The notes under the pieces were generated by a model that searched no databases, was not told the DNA's origin, and saw only the letters and a list, made by a program, of their open reading frames with translations. Made by a program: the position numbers and the translations under genes. Positions 30,469 through 33,597 of a DNA stretch of 33,597 nucleotides are shown piece after piece. The stretch is from Thermodesulfobacteriota bacterium. GTDB lineage: Bacteria > Desulfobacterota > BSN033 > UBA1163. How positions within the stretch are numbered: the stretch's first letter is position 1; every line of letters begins with the position of its first letter. The stretch lies in assembly GCA_030024065.1 (NCBI GenBank), contig JASEIE010000006.1:1-33597 (forward strand), written 5' to 3'.

Positions 30469-31983
30469 ATGGAGACAAAAAGACTCAAAAACTACATCAA
30501 TGGACAGTGGGTGGAATCGAAAACGGAAAAATGGTTAGAGGTAAAAAATCCGGCACTGGATGAGGTGATTGCGCTTGCTCCAGAGACGACAAAAGAGGAG
30601 ATTGACCGGACGGTCAAGGCCGCACAGGACGCATTCTGGAACTGGAGGATAACCCCTCCTCCACGGCGGGCAAAGTTTATGTTCGATTTTCATGAAAAGT
30701 TGCAGCAACATCAGACAGAGATCGCTGAATTGATCGTCAACGAAAACGGAAAGACACTGCCGGATGCCAGAGGGGAAATCACCCGTGCTATGGAATACAT
30801 TGAGCATGCCTGTGCGGGCCCGGAGCTTATGAAAGGGAGCCATGCCGAGGATGTAGGGACCGGGGTGGATACCATGTATATTCGCGAGCCCCTCGGACCC
30901 TTTGTTTTCCTTCCCCCCTTCAATTTTCCTGCGATGATCGCGCTCTATTTTGTTTGGGCCCTTGCCGCCGGTGACACGGCCATCATCAAATCGAGCAGGC
31001 TCTGTCCCATGACCATTACAAGGATCATCGAGATTCTGGAGGAATGTGATTTCCCGAAGGGAGTGGTCAATCTCCTTCACGGCTCTGGAAGTGGTGTGGG
31101 CGATGCCCTGACTACCCATTCCGGAGTCGTCGGTGTGACCTTTGTCGGTTCTTCGAATGTGGGCGAACATGTTTACAAGACTGCCATCAATCATGGGAAG
31201 AGGGCGCAGTGTCAGGGAGGCGCGAAGAACCATGTCTTGATCGCTGAGGATGCGGTCATTGACGAGATCATGCAGAACGTCGTCGATTCCTGTTTTGGTC
31301 ACGTTGGAGAACGATGTTTTGCGGTATCGAATGTGCTGGCTGTGGAAAAGGTTTATGAGAAAGTCAAGGAAAAGTTTATCGAGCTGTCCAGGAAACTGGT
31401 GCTGGGCTACGGAATGGACAAAGGCGTCACCCTGGGACCAGTCGTATCGAGGGATGCCCTTGGAAAGATCCTGCAGGAAGTTGACAGGGGGATCAAGGAC
31501 GGCGCAAAGCTGATCATGGACGGCCGAAATCCCAAGGTCGAGAAGTACCCAAAGGGCCACTTCCTTGGTCCAACCGTTGTAGAAGCGGAGCCTGAGATGC
31601 GGATCTTTCAGGAAGAGGTTTTTGGACCGGTTCGCTGTCTGAAGAAGGTGAAAGATCTGGCAGAAGGTGTTCAGGTCATCAACGCAAGTCCCTATGGCCA
31701 CACGGCCAATCTTTATACGGAAAATGGAGGCTGGGCGCGGGAGTTCGCCCGTCTCGTCCAGGTAGGACAGGTGGGAATCAACATTGGTACGCCTGCTCCG
31801 ATCGCCTATTTTCCGGTGGGAGGGAAAAAGATCTCCATGTTTGGCGACATCCGGGGCCGTGCCAATGAGGCGATCGATTTCTATACGGACAAGAAGGTGA
31901 TCATCAGCCGTTGGCATTCATCATTTCATGGAGTGGCGAAGAGCCTGGATGATGGCTTTGCAATGCAATACCCGAAAAAGTAA
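30469..31983 (+). CDS. Methylmalonate-semialdehyde dehydrogenase-like aldehyde dehydrogenase
   Basis: 504 residues, complete. ALDH fold with oxyanion Asn N152 (PPFNFPAMIALYFVW), NAD-binding VTFVGSSNVGEHVYKTAINH, and catalytic C283 in FGHVGERCFAVSNVL. The general-base Glu of ordinary ALDHs is absent and replaced by QGGAKNHVLIAEDA, which is typical for CoA-acylating MmsA enzymes. It therefore probably turns a semialdehyde (methylmalonate or malonate semialdehyde) plus CoA and NAD into an acyl-CoA. The variation GHVGERC where GAAGQRC is usual marks a divergent branch. AGAAAGGA supports ATG 30469. It stands alone between DUF1989 and the deiminase-fold gene, all on the same strand. Confidence 0.9.
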   Translation: METKRLKNYINGQWVESKTEKWLEVKNPALDEVIALAPETTKEEIDRTVKAAQDAFWNWRITPPPRRAKFMFDFHEKLQQHQTEIAELIVNENGKTLPDARGEITRAMEYIEHACAGPELMKGSHAEDVGTGVDTMYIREPLGPFVFLPPFNFPAMIALYFVWALAAGDTAIIKSSRLCPMTITRIIEILEECDFPKGVVNLLHGSGSGVGDALTTHSGVVGVTFVGSSNVGEHVYKTAINHGKRAQCQGGAKNHVLIAEDAVIDEIMQNVVDSCFGHVGERCFAVSNVLAVEKVYEKVKEKFIELSRKLVLGYGMDKGVTLGPVVSRDALGKILQEVDRGIKDGAKLIMDGRNPKVEKYPKGHFLGPTVVEAEPEMRIFQEEVFGPVRCLKKVKDLAEGVQVINASPYGHTANLYTENGGWAREFARLVQVGQVGINIGTPAPIAYFPVGGKKISMFGDIRGRANEAIDFYTDKKVIISRWHSSFHGVAKSLDDGFAMQYPKK

Positions 31984-32085
31984 CATTAACCGCTACTATC
32001 AGGATTCGCACTCAGAGCAGCATTTTTTCAGACTTTCAGTAAGCTGTTAGTAAGAGTCTATAAGACCCCTTGAGGAGTTGAGATT

Positions 32086-33285
32086 ATGGTTAAAAAAATA
32101 AAAATAACACATGAGGATATCCCTTTTCTTTTCCCAGAAAATATTAAGGAGATGTCAGAAGAAGAACTCCTTGAAGAACATAGAAAAAGAATAAAGAGAG
32201 TTCCTGGATTCCGAGAAGGTAAGCCTCCTGAACCCTGGTATCTTCATGATCACGTTTCCTTCGAAGAAGAGGTAGAAGCTTTTTACGGTCAAAAATGGGG
32301 GGCACGGGGAAACGGGAGGCTGAAGGCGGTCCTGTTGTCTCCGCCAACAAAGAACGAAATTAGAAAACCCTACTATGAAGATCCCGTGGCTTACTGGGTT
32401 CCCAATAGAGCACTTCCTCCCAAGAAACCTGACTTAGGCAGGTGGTTAGACCAATACCACGCCCTTGTGGAGGTTTATGAGAAGCTGGGAATTGTTGTTT
32501 ATGAAGTAGAGCCCCCTGAGCCTGCCCTTGGACCTTATGGATTCATTAAATGGTTTAGCTCATCAGCGGATGCGGCAACAGTCATTGACGGAGGGGCCAT
32601 CATTCCCAGAGCAGCGTGGAATCCTGTGTCGAGGGGAAGGGAGGTCATATGGACACGGGCCTTGACAGAGATAGGCGTTCCCATCCTCTACACCATTCAC
32701 GGAAATGGCATTGGAGAGGTCGGTGGATGTGTTTGGCTCGATGATAACCATTTTATTGTCACCGAAGGCATTATAATGAATCGGGAGGGAATCGAGCAGC
32801 TCAAACCGATTTTCAAGATGCATGGTATTGAGATGATTAATGCACGCGTTCCAGGATTCTTAGATAATGTAAAGTGGCCCGCCGGGGGAACTTCCCATCC
32901 AGACATGTGGGTGGCCTTTCCTGATGTCAGGACAGCCGTTCTGTACCCTCCCATGGTCGAGTATAACTTCGTGAAGTTCCTTAAAAGATTGGACTTCGAT
33001 ATCATCGAGGCTTCTCCTGAAGAGTATCTGAAGTCAGGATGCAATATGGTCGTCGTTGAACCGGGAAAAGTCGTTACGGCCGCAGGATCGGACAATGTCA
33101 GAAGGGAGATGGAAAAACGGGGGATTGAAGTGATTGCCGTTGCGTATGATGAGCCTGCCGGTGGAGAAGGCGCAGGTGGGGCTATCGACTGTACCACCTG
33201 TCAGTTGATCAGAGAACCCGGACCGTTAGTTGAACAGTTGGTAGAAAAATCGATTCGAGAAATCGTACCAGAACTGGCCGTATAG
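32086..33285 (+). CDS. Arginine deiminase/amidinotransferase-fold enzyme (guanidino-group modifying)
   Basis: 399 residues. The pentein fold of the deiminase, dimethylargininase and glycine amidinotransferase group is suggested by AVLLSPPTKNEIRKP at the start, GNGIGEVGGCVWLDD with E211, SHPDMW with H271 and D273, and the catalytic Cys C369 in GGAIDCTTCQL near the end (family pattern GG..C.T). These give a Glu-His-Cys set in the correct order. Substrate may be arginine, a methylated arginine, another guanidino acid or a transferable amidino group. An N-terminal extension of about 75 residues precedes the core. GAGGAG (32072-32077) fixes the ATG. The DUF1989 gene nearby supports a guanidine- or urea-type substrate. 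Confidence 0.8.
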   Translation: MVKKIKITHEDIPFLFPENIKEMSEEELLEEHRKRIKRVPGFREGKPPEPWYLHDHVSFEEEVEAFYGQKWGARGNGRLKAVLLSPPTKNEIRKPYYEDPVAYWVPNRALPPKKPDLGRWLDQYHALVEVYEKLGIVVYEVEPPEPALGPYGFIKWFSSSADAATVIDGGAIIPRAAWNPVSRGREVIWTRALTEIGVPILYTIHGNGIGEVGGCVWLDDNHFIVTEGIIMNREGIEQLKPIFKMHGIEMINARVPGFLDNVKWPAGGTSHPDMWVAFPDVRTAVLYPPMVEYNFVKFLKRLDFDIIEASPEEYLKSGCNMVVVEPGKVVTAAGSDNVRREMEKRGIEVIAVAYDEPAGGEGAGGAIDCTTCQLIREPGPLVEQLVEKSIREIVPELAV

Positions 33286-33436
33286 CTCGATTCCCACGGA
33301 ACAGGGAGAACAGACATCATTGGAAAATTTAAAAAAAGGGATGAGTGACCAATCGAACGAGAATCAGTTAGAAAGAGGTTCTTATCCAATACTTCGGCGT
33401 TGAGGTCTGAGGGGCATGAAAGACGTTGTGGAGCAA
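33286..33436 (+). other. Gap before the second molybdenum hydroxylase gene, no gene seen
   Basis: A short open frame (LENLKKGMSDQSNENQLERG and so on) is present but lacks a ribosome-binding site and recognisable similarity. A TTGAGG lies about ten bases ahead of the alternative ATG at 33416. Confidence 0.3.
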
Positions 33437-33597
33437 ATGATCAAATTTATATTGAATGGCAGATCTATTCAAGTTGATGTCCCTCCTCACTGGACCCTCC
33501 TACGGATTCTTCGTGAGAAACTGGGCCTCACCGGGACAAAGGAGGGCTGTGGAATCGGCGAATGCGGAGCTTGCACCGTCCTGGTGGATGGCATCCC
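33437..33597 (+). CDS. Start of a second molybdenum hydroxylase [2Fe-2S] subunit (partial)
   Basis: The frame runs off the right edge after about 53 residues. [20 protein letters not shown] and then [31 protein letters not shown] match the N-terminal plant-type ferredoxin domain of CoxS/XdhC proteins, with three of the four first-cluster cysteines visible. ATG 33437 gives the standard family start; an in-frame ATG at 33416 would add seven residues. It is distinct from the copy at 20855, so the region encodes at least two molybdenum hydroxylases. Confidence 0.9.
   Translation, partial: MIKFILNGRSIQVDVPPHWTLLRILREKLGLTGTKEGCGIGECGACTVLVDGI

Noticed and set aside
30535..31917. A 460-codon open frame on the minus strand
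   Set aside because: It lies wholly inside the aldehyde dehydrogenase gene, opposite its codons, and has no family features.
1..33597. tRNA, rRNA, CRISPR arrays, complete insertion sequences or phage genes
   Set aside because: The gaps were read for cloverleaf ends, regular spaced repeats and transposase or integrase motifs. None was found.

Overview
The window looks like a chromosome piece from a strictly anaerobic, Gram-negative bacterium, most likely of the deltaproteobacterial (Desulfobacterota) type. The inference rests on gene content, not on a marker phylogeny: an AOR-type tungsten/molybdenum aldehyde oxidoreductase, a UbiD decarboxylase, a molybdenum hydroxylase, a selenocysteine-containing glycine-reductase-like protein, Bug/TctC-type solute uptake, and an envelope ABC exporter with a periplasmic adaptor.

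Left part (1-13.4 kb), mostly housekeeping: the 3' end of a type ISP restriction-modification gene; holA; rpsT (minus strand) divergent from murJ; rpmB convergent with a bifunctional relA/spoT gene; a four-gene YbhGFSR-like export operon (adaptor, two ATPases, two permeases) behind a consensus sigma-70 promoter and a highly structured leader; an endonuclease III-like gene; and a ttcA-like gene. Several gaps between these genes hold AT-rich, word-like inverted repeats. One of them seems to have overwritten the 3' end of the endonuclease III gene.

Middle part (13.6-19.3 kb): a glycine/betaine-reductase-like (Grd) locus. grdC is interrupted by an in-frame TAA and runs directly into the 3' remnant of a tctA permease gene. 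A TctC-type receptor follows, then a GrdE homologue of exactly the usual length in which the Asn-Cys self-cleavage site reads Asn-Tyr, then grdB. grdB has an in-frame TGA at 19000-19002 at the selenocysteine position, with a SECIS-like hairpin just behind it. The intact gene therefore spans 17950-19260.

Right part (19.4-33.6 kb), catabolic island: an XRE-cupin regulator; a molybdenum hydroxylase operon (FAD subunit, 2Fe-2S subunit, large subunit) with a UbiD decarboxylase and a small zinc-ribbon protein inserted before the large subunit; a scar made of an M20 peptidase fragment joined to an unrecognised C-terminal fragment; an AOR operon (AOR, FAD oxidoreductase, MoaD-like protein, 4x[4Fe-4S] ferredoxin); a DUF1989 protein; a methylmalonate-semialdehyde-dehydrogenase-like enzyme; an arginine-deiminase/amidinotransferase-fold enzyme; and the start of a second molybdenum hydroxylase 2Fe-2S subunit at the right edge.

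Taken together, the 13.6-33.6 kb region looks like an anaerobic pathway for a nitrogen-containing, possibly heteroaromatic or guanidino/amine compound: hydroxylation, decarboxylation, amidine hydrolysis, aldehyde oxidation and reductive C-N cleavage. This is inference. The substrate cannot be read from the sequence, and the Grd and M20 parts show signs of decay or repurposing.
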